A DNA stretch of 56,795 bases from Thermobifida fusca NBRC 14071 = JCM 3263 (GCF_001592045.1 NZ_BCWB01000048.1:1-56795); one strand, 5' to 3'. Positions 18,621-27,376 are shown, counted from the first letter of the stretch. The notes: generated from the sequence alone by a model not told the origin. Translations and numbers: made by a program.

Positions 18621-18650
18621 GGTCCTTCGGGAGCTACCCGAAGGACCATG
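18618..18650 (-). promoter_or_regulatory. 14-bp perfect hairpin over RBS and start codon
   Basis: The arms at 18618-18631 (catggtccttcggg) and 18637-18650 are perfect complements with a 5-base loop. In the minus-strand transcript the 3' arm holds both the GAAGGA ribosome site and the ATG of the zinc-ribbon gene. The CPBP gene stop is 14 bases upstream. It could be a translational lock, an operator, or a terminator of the CPBP transcript; no T run follows it. Confidence 0.6.
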
Positions 18651-18663
18651 GAAGAAACGTTCT

Positions 18664-19824
18664 TTACGACCACTGGGGGGACGGTGGGGGAGACTGCGGC
18701 CGTGCCGGTGGGGTGGCCTCTGCTTCCGGCGTAGTGTGGCGTATCGCCTGTTTGCGCCGCATCCACGCCACCACCAGGCAGAACACGCTCACTTCGACGA
18801 TCGTGGCGAGGAGTGACTGCCAACTGCCGGTGTCGCCGGAACTGTCGAAATCTCCTTCGTAGGCAGCCAGCACGAACGCCACGAGGTTGTGGACGACGTG
18901 CAGGGCGATCGCCGCTTCCAGTCCCCCGGTGTACCAGGTGAGCCACGCCATGCCCAGGCCGAACACTGCGACGTCGAGCAGCGCCCAGTCGTAGTAGTCG
19001 TGCAGCAGGGTGAAGATCAGGCCGCTGACCAGGATCGCGGGCACTGGGGAGGCGAGGAACCGGTGGAAGAGACGGCCCGGCGCGGAACGCCCCGGCCGTG
19101 TCGGGTCCCCGTAGCCGCCGACAAGCTGCATGAGGAAGCCGCGCAGCGCGTACTCCTCAGCCGCGGCCTGGAAGGGCACCAGCAGGAAGATGACCGCCAG
19201 TGCGGCGAGGAACGTCTCCATTCCCGCGAACTCGCCGAACAGCGGTTCTCCCGGTTCCGTGATCACCAGGAGCGCCATCAGCCCGCCGAAGGAGACGACG
19301 ACGCATCCGACGGCCACGGCAGTGCAGCGCAGCAGCCACCGCCAACGCAGCCGCCCCTCCACAGAGGACAGCGTGCCGGCCCGTCGCCGCTGGACGACCC
19401 GCACCGCGATCAGCACCGCGGGAAGCAGCACGATCACCAGCACCAGTTCCACGGCGAGGTCGGCGACCGGGTGGCCGAGCTCCGCCACGTCGGCAGGGAT
19501 GTGCCGGATGGCTTTCACCAGTTCCAGCACGAGCACGAAGAACAGGCCCAAGCCGAAGGAGAGCGGGATCGCGCAGCCGATGGCCAGTGGTGGTTTCCAC
19601 CAGCGGTGCCGTTCGGTGCGGCCCATTCTGTGATAAGGAACACCGGGCGGCGGCGTGTCGACCCGCGGCCGGGGTGGTTTTACGGGCGGCGGCCACGCCC
19701 ATACCGCATCCGGTCCCCCCGGATGCGCTGCCTGGCCGGGCGATGCCCATACCTGAGAATGCTGTGGAACCGCCCGTTCCCGAGGGTCGGGTCCGGACGG
19801 CCACGGTGGTGGCACGTTTCCCAT
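18664..19824 (-). CDS. CPBP-family intramembrane metalloprotease
   Basis: The 386 residues begin with a Pro-rich cytoplasmic stretch (1-75) and continue with about eight membrane segments. The CPBP (Rce1-type) motifs are intact: E223-E224-x3-R228, H275 in TLLHD and H309-x2-H312-N313. Such proteases act in the membrane on prenylated or peptide substrates, or in bacteriocin self-protection; the target here is unknown. The C-terminal tail is again Pro-rich. It is 43 bases from the zinc-ribbon gene and divergent from mrp. Confidence 0.85.
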   Translation of the reverse strand: MGNVPPPWPSGPDPRERAVPQHSQVWASPGQAAHPGGPDAVWAWPPPVKPPRPRVDTPPPGVPYHRMGRTERHRWWKPPLAIGCAIPLSFGLGLFFVLVLELVKAIRHIPADVAELGHPVADLAVELVLVIVLLPAVLIAVRVVQRRRAGTLSSVEGRLRWRWLLRCTAVAVGCVVVSFGGLMALLVITEPGEPLFGEFAGMETFLAALAVIFLLVPFQAAAEEYALRGFLMQLVGGYGDPTRPGRSAPGRLFHRFLASPVPAILVSGLIFTLLHDYYDWALLDVAVFGLGMAWLTWYTGGLEAAIALHVVHNLVAFVLAAYEGDFDSSGDTGSWQSLLATIVEVSVFCLVVAWMRRKQAIRHTTPEAEATPPARPQSPPPSPQWS

Positions 19825-19946
19825 CGTCCGTCCGACACTACTAGTGGAACGTGTATTACCGGTGTTAAGAACGTCCCACTTCGGCTACGGCAGGTGGGCA
19901 AGGTCACCTGCGCGTGGGGCACCTGGGCTTTCGTACCATTGATGAC

Positions 19947-21086
19947 ATGTCCACCACACCCACCACCGAGCAGGTGAACGCGGCTCTGGCCACCGTCAAG
20001 GACCCGGAGATCCACCGCCCCATCACCGAACTCGACATGGTCAAAAGCGTCGAGATCCACGACGACGGCACGGTCTCCGTCGGTATCTACCTCACGGTGG
20101 CCGGCTGTCCCATGCGTGGCCGCATCGAAAAGGATGTCGCCGACGCAGTCAGCAAAGTGCCGGGGGTGACCGGAGTCAAGGTCACGCTCGACGTCATGAG
20201 CGACGAGCAGCGCAAGGCGCTGCAGGCCAAACTGCGCGGTGGCCACGCAGAGAAGGAGATCCCGTTCGCCAAGCCGAACTCACTCACCAAGGTGTTTGCT
20301 GTCGCCTCTGGCAAGGGTGGGGTCGGCAAGTCCTCGATCACGGTGAACCTGGCTGCTGCCATGGCGGCCCAGGGCCACAAGGTGGGGGTTGTGGACGCCG
20401 ACATCTACGGACACTCCGTGCCGCGGATGCTGGGTGTCAGCGACCGCCCCACCAAGGTTGAGGACATGATCCTGCCGCCGACCGCGCACGGGATCAAAGT
20501 GATTTCGATCGGCATGTTCACCCAGGGCAACCAGGCGGTCGTCTGGCGCGGCCCGATGCTGCACCGCGCACTGCAGCAGTTCCTCGCCGACGTCTACTGG
20601 GGTGACCTGGACGTCTTGCTGATGGACCTTCCCCCGGGCACCGGTGACGTCGCGATCTCGGTGGCGCAGCTCCTGCCGAACGCCGAGATCCTCGTGGTGA
20701 CCACCCCGCAGCAGGCTGCGGCCGAGGTTGCCGAACGCGCCGGGTCGATCTCCGCGCAGACCCACCAGCGGGTCGCTGGCGTGATCGAGAACATGTCCTA
20801 CTACCAGGCCCCGGGCAGCGACGAGCGGGTCTACATCTTCGGTGAAGGCGGGGGCCAGGCGGTCTGCGACGGGCTGTCGCGGACCTTGGGCACCAAGGTC
20901 CCGCTGCTGGGCCAAGTGCCGTTGGACGTGGCGCTTCGGGAAGGCGGCGACCGCGGTGTTCCGCTGGTGCTCGACGCCCCGGACAGTGAGGCAGGCAAGG
21001 TGCTGCGGTCGATCGCCGAGGAGCTGCTCGGCAAGCCGCGCGGCCTGGCCGGCATGATGCTGGGGTTGAGCCCCACCCGCCGCTGA
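19947..21086 (+). CDS. mrp: Mrp/ApbC-type iron-sulfur carrier ATPase
   Basis: The 379-residue protein has an N-terminal MIP18/DUF59 domain (1-85, with C54 in AGCPMRG) and a Mrp ATPase domain with the deviant Walker A SGKGGVGKSS at 121-130. Family role: binding and transfer of 4Fe-4S clusters to apo-enzymes. The C-terminal CxxC of E. coli ApbC is absent (the equivalent stretch reads NMSYYQAPGSDE), as I remember for mycobacterial Mrp. The ATG at 19947 was preferred over an upstream GTG because the DUF59 domain begins there. It is convergent with htrA across a clean terminator. Confidence 0.9.
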   Translation: MSTTPTTEQVNAALATVKDPEIHRPITELDMVKSVEIHDDGTVSVGIYLTVAGCPMRGRIEKDVADAVSKVPGVTGVKVTLDVMSDEQRKALQAKLRGGHAEKEIPFAKPNSLTKVFAVASGKGGVGKSSITVNLAAAMAAQGHKVGVVDADIYGHSVPRMLGVSDRPTKVEDMILPPTAHGIKVISIGMFTQGNQAVVWRGPMLHRALQQFLADVYWGDLDVLLMDLPPGTGDVAISVAQLLPNAEILVVTTPQQAAAEVAERAGSISAQTHQRVAGVIENMSYYQAPGSDERVYIFGEGGGQAVCDGLSRTLGTKVPLLGQVPLDVALREGGDRGVPLVLDAPDSEAGKVLRSIAEELLGKPRGLAGMMLGLSPTRR

Positions 21087-21119
21087 TCGAACACCGACTC
21101 AAGGAACTGGAAGACGTGC

Positions 21120-21154
21120 GAGGTCCCGGCCCTCACCAGGAGGACCGGGACCTC
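21120..21154. terminator. Terminator between mrp and htrA
   Basis: A perfect 10-bp stem (GAGGTCCCGG / CCGGGACCTC) with a 15-base loop sits in the 82-base space between the convergent mrp and htrA stop codons. It is likely bidirectional. Confidence 0.75.
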
Positions 21155-21168
21155 GATGCGTGTACGGC

Positions 21169-22638
21169 CTAGTCGTTGGACGACCCCAGCACCAGGGTCG
21201 TGGTGTGTTCTCTCCCGTTCCGCAGGTAGCGGACCTCCACCCGGTCGCCGGGGGCTTTGGTGTGGATCAGGGTGATGAGCTGGGTGGCGTCCCGCACCGT
21301 GGTGCCGTCGAACTCCACGATGACGTCGCCGGGCCGCAGGCCGGCCTGGTCCGCGGGGCCGCCCCGCATCACGGTCTCCGCGCCCCGGCCCGCTTCCATG
21401 ATCAGCGCGCCCTGCTCCGGATAGCGCAGGTCGAGGATGGCGCCGATGACGGCATGCGGTGCTTCACCGGTTTCGATGAGCTGTTCCACCACCCGCGAGG
21501 CCTGGTTGGAGGGGATCGCGAATCCGAGGCCGATGCTGCCGCTCTGCTCCCCGCTCGACCCGCTCATGGTGGCGATCGCCGAGTTGACCCCGATCACCAG
21601 GCCCTGCTCGTTGACGAGCGGGCCCCCCGAGTTGCCTGGGTTGATGGCCGCGTCGGTCTGGATCGCGCTGAGGTAGGCCTCTTGGCCGTCCTCCCCCACG
21701 GTCACCGGGCGGTTGAGGGCGCTGACGATCCCCGAGGTGACCGTGCCGTCCAGTCCGAGCGGGGCGCCGATCGCGATCACGGTGTCGCCGACGGCTACCT
21801 CATCAGAGTCGCCGAATTCCAGCGGTTCCACATCCAACGGGTCCGCTAGTTTGAGCACCGCCAAGTCGGAGGAGGCTGCCGCGCCCACCACTTCAGCCCG
21901 GCTGACGTGGCCGTCGCTGTAGACGACTTCGATCCCGCCGCGGCGCACCGCGTCGACCACGTGGTTGTTGGTCACCACGTAGTTGCCTTCGATGACGAAC
22001 CCGGAGCCGTTGCCGCTGAGCTGCGGGCTGGTGCTGCGGATCGATACCACGCTGGGGCTGACCCGCTGGGCGACCCCGGCAATAGTGTCGGGGGCGCGGC
22101 TCGGCACGTCGCTGGGCACTTCGTTGTTGAGCGCGCCGCTGCTCTGCGGGGGCGGGGATTCTTCTGGGGCGACGAGGGAGGCGCCCACCATGCCGCCGAC
22201 ACCTGCCGATCCTGCGGCTACAACCATGACGATGAGCAGCACCGCCCACAGCGGCATGCCGTTCCGGCGGGGCCGCTGCTGCGGTTCTTCCGCGGGGATG
22301 CCGGGGGTGAAGACCGGCCACTGCCCGGTGGAGTGGACTGCGTCGGGCGGGGGCCCCGGATTCCGCAGTCCGGGAGGAACCGCCCAGGTCTGGGTGTGCG
22401 ATGACGGAGTCTGCCTGACCGGTCCCGGCCCCGCGGAAGGATTCCATCCGGATGCGGCGGGCTGCTCTCCGGTGGGCGACCACGCTGGCCCGGGGCTCAT
22501 CCCGCCCGGGCTGGCCGGCGGTGCTGTGGCGGGGCCTGACGCGGAACCGGTGTACGGCCCGGACGGGGGCTTTGCCGGTCCCGTCACCGGGTCTTCCGCC
22601 TCTCCGTGTATGTCGCGGCGTCCGGTCTCGTCGGTCAT
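21169..22638 (-). CDS. htrA: HtrA-type membrane serine protease with PDZ domain
   Basis: The 489-residue protein has a long Pro/Gly-rich cytoplasmic N-terminus (1-126), one TM helix (129-156), a trypsin-like domain with H226 in NNHVVDA, D258 in SSDLAV and S337 in GNSGGP, and a C-terminal PDZ domain from about 385. It should degrade or refold damaged proteins on the outer face of the membrane. The ATG at 22638 has GGAG 6 bases upstream. The sigE, anti-sigma and RseB-like genes lie just upstream on the same strand, as in the sigE-rseA-htrA locus of mycobacteria. A GGAAC box at 22727-22731 might be part of an ECF promoter but lacks a clear -10. Confidence 0.92.
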   Translation of the reverse strand: MTDETGRRDIHGEAEDPVTGPAKPPSGPYTGSASGPATAPPASPGGMSPGPAWSPTGEQPAASGWNPSAGPGPVRQTPSSHTQTWAVPPGLRNPGPPPDAVHSTGQWPVFTPGIPAEEPQQRPRRNGMPLWAVLLIVMVVAAGSAGVGGMVGASLVAPEESPPPQSSGALNNEVPSDVPSRAPDTIAGVAQRVSPSVVSIRSTSPQLSGNGSGFVIEGNYVVTNNHVVDAVRRGGIEVVYSDGHVSRAEVVGAAASSDLAVLKLADPLDVEPLEFGDSDEVAVGDTVIAIGAPLGLDGTVTSGIVSALNRPVTVGEDGQEAYLSAIQTDAAINPGNSGGPLVNEQGLVIGVNSAIATMSGSSGEQSGSIGLGFAIPSNQASRVVEQLIETGEAPHAVIGAILDLRYPEQGALIMEAGRGAETVMRGGPADQAGLRPGDVIVEFDGTTVRDATQLITLIHTKAPGDRVEVRYLRNGREHTTTLVLGSSND

Positions 22639-22756
22639 GTGATCTCCGTCTGTTACTGCCCGATCCATCCTGGCGCGCACAAGATCAACGCTGGTTAAGG
22701 AGGCCACACTCGTCCGTGACCACGGGGTTCCGCATGCCCCTTCTCTGGGATGCACA

Positions 22757-23830
22757 TTAGTCGAGCCACGTTCCCACGCGTTCGAAACCTCGACCGACTC
22801 GCTCCCAGAAACCGTGGCGGTCGGGCGGGGGCAGCGCGTGGAGGACGTCGGCGACGAGACCCGCTGGCGCGTCGGCGAGCACCGTGTGCACGAACCCGTC
22901 CGCTTCCCAGATCCGCTGGTGCTGGCCGCCTTCGTCGGCGACGTGGACGAGGGCGCCATCCTCTTCGGTCCGGCGCAGCCCGGTGACCGCTGCCCCGCCG
23001 AGGCTGCCGCGCTGGGTGAACACGGAGATCACGCTGATCCCGTCGGAGTAGGTCAGGTGGGTGATCCGCTCGTCTCCTTCGCCGGTGGCGCGGGCCTCAA
23101 CCAGTTCGAAGCCCCACAGCAGCCGTTCCGGCAGCACCCAGCCTTCGTCTCGCAACTGGCGGAGTTCCTGCGGGTCGAGTTCGTCGCCCCAGGGTCGGCT
23201 GACGACGTCGGGCTGTCGTGTCTCCTCGGCAAGCGCGGCCGCGTCCACACCGAACTGGATGGATTCGAACACGCTGGTCTGCGCGACTTCCCCGCTGATG
23301 TCGTACACTTCGCGACGCAGCAGCAGCCCGGTGTGCTCATCGGTCCAGAAGCGGGCCGCGACCTGCCCGTTGTCCCGTTGGGCGACCACACCCACGGCGG
23401 AGCGCTGCCCAATCTGGGTTTCCCCTTCGGTGCGGACCCAGAAGTTGGTTTCCAGCACGTCGAGCACGTCTTTGCCCACCCTGCCCCAGGGGGTTGATCC
23501 GACCAGCAGGTTGGTGCCTTCCCCGGTGTCGTGGAGTGGACTGACCAGCGTGCCCACGCCGGGCTGGTGGAGGATGTTCAGCCGGGCGGTTTCCGTGCGG
23601 CCCGTGCTGTCGACCCAGGACACCACGCGGACCCCCTGGTAGGAGAGGCGGACGCTGGTCTCTGCGGCGCGCCGCAGGACCGCCATGCCGTCCCCGCCGC
23701 GCCGTTCCGCGGGACGGTCGGCAGAGTCGCCGACAACGGCGACGGATACCAGGCACAGCAGCAGGCACAGCACGGCTGCCGTGGCCGGTGCACGCCATCG
23801 GGGACCGGCCGTGTCACGGCCCCCGCTCAC
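22757..23830 (-). CDS. RseB/MucB-like extracytoplasmic regulator
   Basis: The 357 residues start with a signal-anchor (about 14-36), then a domain with the RseB/MucB pattern: an N-terminal LolA-like beta fold containing RRAAETSVRLSYQGVRV and a smaller C-terminal domain. In proteobacteria RseB binds the anti-sigma factor and lipids or LPS and protects the anti-sigma from cleavage. Here the stop/start overlap with the upstream anti-sigma gene (4 bases) argues strongly for the same partnership. The ligand would have to be something other than LPS. It has no cysteines and no lipobox. Confidence 0.78.
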   Translation of the reverse strand: MSGGRDTAGPRWRAPATAAVLCLLLCLVSVAVVGDSADRPAERRGGDGMAVLRRAAETSVRLSYQGVRVVSWVDSTGRTETARLNILHQPGVGTLVSPLHDTGEGTNLLVGSTPWGRVGKDVLDVLETNFWVRTEGETQIGQRSAVGVVAQRDNGQVAARFWTDEHTGLLLRREVYDISGEVAQTSVFESIQFGVDAAALAEETRQPDVVSRPWGDELDPQELRQLRDEGWVLPERLLWGFELVEARATGEGDERITHLTYSDGISVISVFTQRGSLGGAAVTGLRRTEEDGALVHVADEGGQHQRIWEADGFVHTVLADAPAGLVADVLHALPPPDRHGFWERVGRGFERVGTWLD

Positions 23831-24465
23831 CGGTGCTCAGGGGTGTCCGACCGCATCACCCCGCGGTTGACCGTCTGGACAACCTGCACTGTTGGTGCAT
23901 CGTGCGGGGACAGGGGACGGGTGACCACTGGGACCGTGGCGGGGTCCCCCAGCGGGGATTGCCCGGAGACGGCCGCGTGTTCGATCGCGTAGTCGGTGAG
24001 CGCCGGGGTGACCACGGGGGGTTCCGCGGGGTCTCCACCGGCGAGGAACGCGGTGCCGAGGGCGGCGGCGAGCATGGAGACTCCCGCGACCGCGTAGCGG
24101 GCGCGCCCCCACTCGCCGCGGAACCGGAAGAGTCCGCGGGCCGGGGCGGGGCGCCGTTCCGGGCGCGGCAGGGGGAGTCCGCCGAGCGGTTGGCCTGCTC
24201 CCAGGGGCGGGGACGCACCGAACCCGCTGGGGGGTGCGGGCGGGTCCCCGGTGGTGGCCTCGGGAAGGGCGAGGAGCCGGGTGAGGAACTCGGAGGCGGG
24301 TTCTGGGGGCCGCAGGGTGCACAGCCGCTGTTTCAACTGGCGCAGCATGGCGGCTTCGAACCGGCATGGTTCGCAGCGGGCGAGGTGGCTGAGCACCCGT
24401 TCCCGCTCGCTGTGCCCCAACTCGCCGTCGATGAAGGCGGAGAGCTGCTCCTCTAGGTGGCTCAT
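23827..24465 (-). CDS. Zinc-type anti-sigma factor (RseA-like)
   Basis: The 212-residue protein has the ZAS zinc motif H27-x3-C31-x2-C34 in its N-terminal 45 residues, a Pro-rich linker, and one TM helix at about 128-147 with an extracytoplasmic tail. It should hold the ECF sigma factor inactive at the membrane until signalled. The start overlaps the sigma gene stop by 4 bases (ATGA) and the end overlaps the RseB-like gene by 4, so translation of all three is coupled. Confidence 0.88.
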   Translation of the reverse strand: MSHLEEQLSAFIDGELGHSERERVLSHLARCEPCRFEAAMLRQLKQRLCTLRPPEPASEFLTRLLALPEATTGDPPAPPSGFGASPPLGAGQPLGGLPLPRPERRPAPARGLFRFRGEWGRARYAVAGVSMLAAALGTAFLAGGDPAEPPVVTPALTDYAIEHAAVSGQSPLGDPATVPVVTRPLSPHDAPTVQVVQTVNRGVMRSDTPEHR

Positions 24466-25037
24466 GCTTCCGTGACCTCCCCGACCCGTTCGGCTGCCTG
24501 GCGGCGGTGCTGCAGCGCGGCGCGGAGTTGGGCTCGGCCGCGGTGGATTCGGCTGCGCACCGTGCCCAGCTTCACTCCCAGAGTGGCGGCGATCTCCTCG
24601 TAGGAGAGCCCTTCGATGTCACACAGCACAACGGCGGCGCGGAACTCGGGGGAGAGTGCGTCGAGTGCGGCCTGCACGTCGGCGTCGAAGTGGCGGTCGT
24701 CGTAAGCCTGCGCGGGGGAGGGTTCCCGACCCTCGAGACGGTCGTTGGCGGTTTCCGCGAGTCCTTCGAAGCGGATGCGGGAACGGCGCCGCGCCATGTC
24801 GAGGAACAGGTTGGTGGTGATGCGGTGCAGCCACCCCTCGAAGGTTCCGGGAGTGTAGTTGGCCAGCGACCGGAAGACGCGGATGAAGACCTCCTGGGTG
24901 AGGTCTTCAGCGTCGTGCTGGTTGCCGGTCAGCCGGTAGGCGAGCCGGTAGACCCGAGCCGAGTGGGTGCGTACCACCTCTTCCCAGCTTGGCGGCTCCC
25001 AATGGCCGAAGTCGGCGGCAGGGGCTGGGTCTGCCAC
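24462..25037 (-). CDS. sigE: ECF sigma factor, SigE-like
   Basis: The protein has 191 residues from the chosen GTG at 25037, which has AAGGGAG 5 bases upstream; the frame is open for 34 codons more but these lack coding character. Region 2 includes [18 protein letters not shown] and region 4 includes [20 protein letters not shown]. The cluster sigma / zinc anti-sigma / RseB-like / htrA resembles the envelope-stress sigE locus of mycobacteria. A GGAACTT-N16-GTT promoter lies about 60 bases upstream, so autoregulation is likely. Confidence 0.9.
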   Translation of the reverse strand: MADPAPAADFGHWEPPSWEEVVRTHSARVYRLAYRLTGNQHDAEDLTQEVFIRVFRSLANYTPGTFEGWLHRITTNLFLDMARRRSRIRFEGLAETANDRLEGREPSPAQAYDDRHFDADVQAALDALSPEFRAAVVLCDIEGLSYEEIAATLGVKLGTVRSRIHRGRAQLRAALQHRRQAAERVGEVTEA

Positions 25038-25098
25038 TAGCACTCCCTTCGTTCGGCACTCGGTCCACGTGGCGGGGCGTCGATACTCCTGCTTTTCA

Positions 25099-25126
25099 TT
25101 AACACCGCGGGGAACGATTAAGTTCC
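25099..25126 (-). promoter_or_regulatory. Candidate ECF promoter for sigE
   Basis: On the minus strand, GGAACTT (25126-25120) is followed after 16 bases by GTT (25103-25101), matching the GGAAC / GTT pattern of SigE-type ECF promoters. It lies about 62 bases upstream of the chosen sigE start. Its -35 also forms a short dyad (GGAAC / GTTCC). Confidence 0.55.
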
Positions 25127-25237
25127 GCACCGCACACACGAGAGGACTTTGGGCCTGCCGAACCGGGGGTGGGCGCTGCTGCGGTTCCGGACAGCGGCAG
25201 GTCCGAGGCTGCTGCCCGGTTCAGGGGGTGCGGGAGT

Positions 25238-26743
25238 TTACCGTTCGGCGAGCCAGCGCAGCAGCAGCCGGGTGCCGAACGCGGTACCGCCCTTGCTGAG
25301 GATTCCCTCGTCGCTCATGGACCGGCCCGGGCCGGCGATGTCCAGGTGCGCCCAGGGCACGGAGCCGACGAATTCGCGGAGGAAGAGCGCAGCCTCGATG
25401 GCTCCGGGGTGCCCGTAGTCGTCTTTGACGCTCGTGTTCGCCAGGTCGGCGACGGGAGAGTCGAGGGCGTCGCGGTACTCCTCGTGCAGCGGCATCCGCC
25501 ACAGGGTCTCGCCGGACCGCTTCCCCGCGTCGACGAGTGCGGCGGCCAGCGTGTCGTCGGTGGCGAAGAGGGCGCCGATCCCGCTGCCCAGGGCGACCCT
25601 GGCTGCCCCGGTGAGCGTAGCCACGTCCACCAGGGTGTCGGGGGCCAGCTTGGTGACGGCGTAGCCGATCGCGTCGGCGAGCACGAGGCGGCCTTCCGCG
25701 TCGCTGTTGAGCACTTCGACGGTGCGCCCGCTGTAGGTGGTCAGCACATCGCCTAGCCGCATGGCCGAACCGGAGAAGGCGTTCTCCGCGATCGCGAGCA
25801 GCCCGGTGACCGAGACCCGGACGCCGAGTTCCTGCACGGCCGAGAGGACCGCGAGGATGATTCCGGCGCCGCTCATGTCGGTCTTCATGAGCTTCATGTT
25901 GTCGTTGGGTTTCAACGACAGTCCGCCGGTGTCGAAGGTGATGCCTTTGCCGACGAGGACGATGTGCTCGGTGGCGCCGGCTGGGCGGTAGGAGAGTTCC
26001 ACCAGTCGCGGCGGCCGGGGCGATCCTTGGCCGACGGTCAGGATCGCGCCGAACCCGTCGTGGTACAGGGCTTCCTCGTCCCAGACCCGGACCGACAGTC
26101 CCGCTTCTGCGCCGATGGCTTCGGCTCGAGACGCGAGCCACGCGGGGCTTTTCTCCGCTGCGGGAGTGTTGATGAGGTCCCGGGCCATGGCGGTAGCCCG
26201 GGCCAGGACCGTGCCCCGCCTGGTTGGTTCGGCGGCCTCGGAGGCTGCCGAACCAACCAGGTCGATCGCTGCCGCGGGCGCGGTGCCCTCGGCTGTCTCA
26301 GTCAGCGTGAACGTGTAGGAGGCCAGCAACGCCCCTTCCACGAAGGCGGTCAGCGCTTCCGGGTCGTGACCCGAGACAGCAGCGTTGACCGCGGCTCGGG
26401 AGCTTCCTCTCACCGAGCGTGCGAACGCCGCGCCCGCCTTGCGCATCTCCTCGGGGGTGGCGTCGCCGACCCCGAGGAACGACAGGCGGATCAGCCCTCG
26501 ACCGAGATCCACCGGGAACTCGACGATCTGCCCTGCTTTCCCGCGGAATTCGTAGGTGTCGAACAATTGCGCCACCGACGCGGGAAGCCGGGCGTCGAGG
26601 TTGGTCAGGCTCAGTCCTACGCCGTCCGCTACCGGCTGCGGCCCGTCCGTTCCAGCGCGGACGATGATCGCGAGGCGGTCAGCGGTGGATTCGGCGAGGA
26701 CGCCGTCAGTCGGGTGGATCTCCGTAGCGAGCGGCACGGGCAC
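25238..26743 (-). CDS. pepA: Leucyl aminopeptidase, M17 family
   Basis: The 501-residue protein has the M17 catalytic domain from about 180, with K266 and D271 in GKGITFDTGG, D289, and NSDAEGR at 346-352, all needed for the two metal ions. Family role: release of N-terminal residues in peptide turnover as a cytoplasmic hexamer. Residues 161-176 (DLVGSAASEAAEPTRR), in the linker between the two domains, are encoded by a 43-base near-perfect inverted repeat, which is unusual inside a gene. It is upstream of, and on the same strand as, sigE but separated by 200 bases that include the sigE promoter. Confidence 0.93.
   Translation of the reverse strand: MPVPLATEIHPTDGVLAESTADRLAIIVRAGTDGPQPVADGVGLSLTNLDARLPASVAQLFDTYEFRGKAGQIVEFPVDLGRGLIRLSFLGVGDATPEEMRKAGAAFARSVRGSSRAAVNAAVSGHDPEALTAFVEGALLASYTFTLTETAEGTAPAAAIDLVGSAASEAAEPTRRGTVLARATAMARDLINTPAAEKSPAWLASRAEAIGAEAGLSVRVWDEEALYHDGFGAILTVGQGSPRPPRLVELSYRPAGATEHIVLVGKGITFDTGGLSLKPNDNMKLMKTDMSGAGIILAVLSAVQELGVRVSVTGLLAIAENAFSGSAMRLGDVLTTYSGRTVEVLNSDAEGRLVLADAIGYAVTKLAPDTLVDVATLTGAARVALGSGIGALFATDDTLAAALVDAGKRSGETLWRMPLHEEYRDALDSPVADLANTSVKDDYGHPGAIEAALFLREFVGSVPWAHLDIAGPGRSMSDEGILSKGGTAFGTRLLLRWLAER
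26219..26261. repeat. Near-perfect inverted repeat inside pepA
   Basis: Arms of 15 bases (26219-26233 and 26247-26261) are perfect complements. Inside them a further 5-bp stem (gcctc / gaggc) pairs after one mismatch, leaving almost no loop. As DNA it would be a cruciform; as RNA a very stable hairpin mid-gene. It codes for residues 161-175 of PepA in frame. Confidence 0.85.
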
Positions 26744-26870
26744 TCACATTCCTCGTGGATTCGGATATCGCGTGGCCGGACGATCACTCTCGCTGACCGT
26801 GTGGGCGGGGGTGAAGACGCAGTCAGGTCTGGTCGCCCGGCACCACGATGGGACAACGGTGGGAAAACCG

Positions 26871-27038
26871 TTAACTGACGACTTCGTTGAGTGCGTTGGC
26901 GAGTTCACCGGCCTCGGCCGGGGTCAGCTCGACCACCAGACGCCCACCGCCCTCCAGCGGAACCCGCATGATGATGCCGCGACCCTCCTTGGTGACCTCC
27001 AGCGGTCCATCTCCGGTCCTCGGCTTCATCGCCGCCAT
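26871..27038 (-). CDS. DUF3117 small protein
   Basis: This 55-residue protein, too short for many gene finders, reads MAAMKPRTGDGPLEVTKEGR and so on, ending ELANALNEVVS. It matches the highly conserved actinobacterial DUF3117 family (Rv1211 type), whose function is unknown. An AAAGGGG ribosome site lies just upstream of the ATG at 27038. It is divergent from the enoyl-CoA hydratase gene. Confidence 0.88.
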   Translation of the reverse strand: MAAMKPRTGDGPLEVTKEGRGIIMRVPLEGGGRLVVELTPAEAGELANALNEVVS

Positions 27039-27146
27039 GCCGTATCCCCTTTCCTAGACGATGGTCGCGCGTGTGTGAGTCGGTCCATCGGCGTCCCGGA
27101 TCGTCTCAACGAGTCCGGAGTGCGGAGCGGGCCGAATCCGCGTGAC

Positions 27147-27165
27147 TCAGTGAACGAATCACTGA
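27147..27165. promoter_or_regulatory. Candidate operator in divergent region
   Basis: TCAGTGA (27147-27153) and TCACTGA (27159-27165) form a perfect 7-bp dyad with a 5-base spacer. It lies in the 338-base gap between the divergent DUF3117 and enoyl-CoA hydratase genes, 109 and 212 bases from their starts. Nothing else was recognised in that gap. Confidence 0.4.
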
Positions 27166-27376
27166 TCTGTCATTATCTCGGTTTTGGCCCCGGGTTGGAA
27201 ACGACCGGGAGGTTGTGAGCCGGACGAAACTCGACGATCGTGGGACGGCAACGGTGCTGGCGGTGCCGTCCGAAGACTCTGCTACCCCCGTGGGATTCCT
27301 TATTCCACCAGCCAGGACAGTCTCGGGCGAGGACTGCGCTCCGCGAATTACGGACCCGCTGTGTCAAGGAGAGTCA

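Noticed and set aside
22727-22731. GGAAC box upstream of htrA as a SigE promoter
   Set aside because: No GTT or CGTT-type -10 at 16-17 bases; kept only as a remark in the htrA entry.
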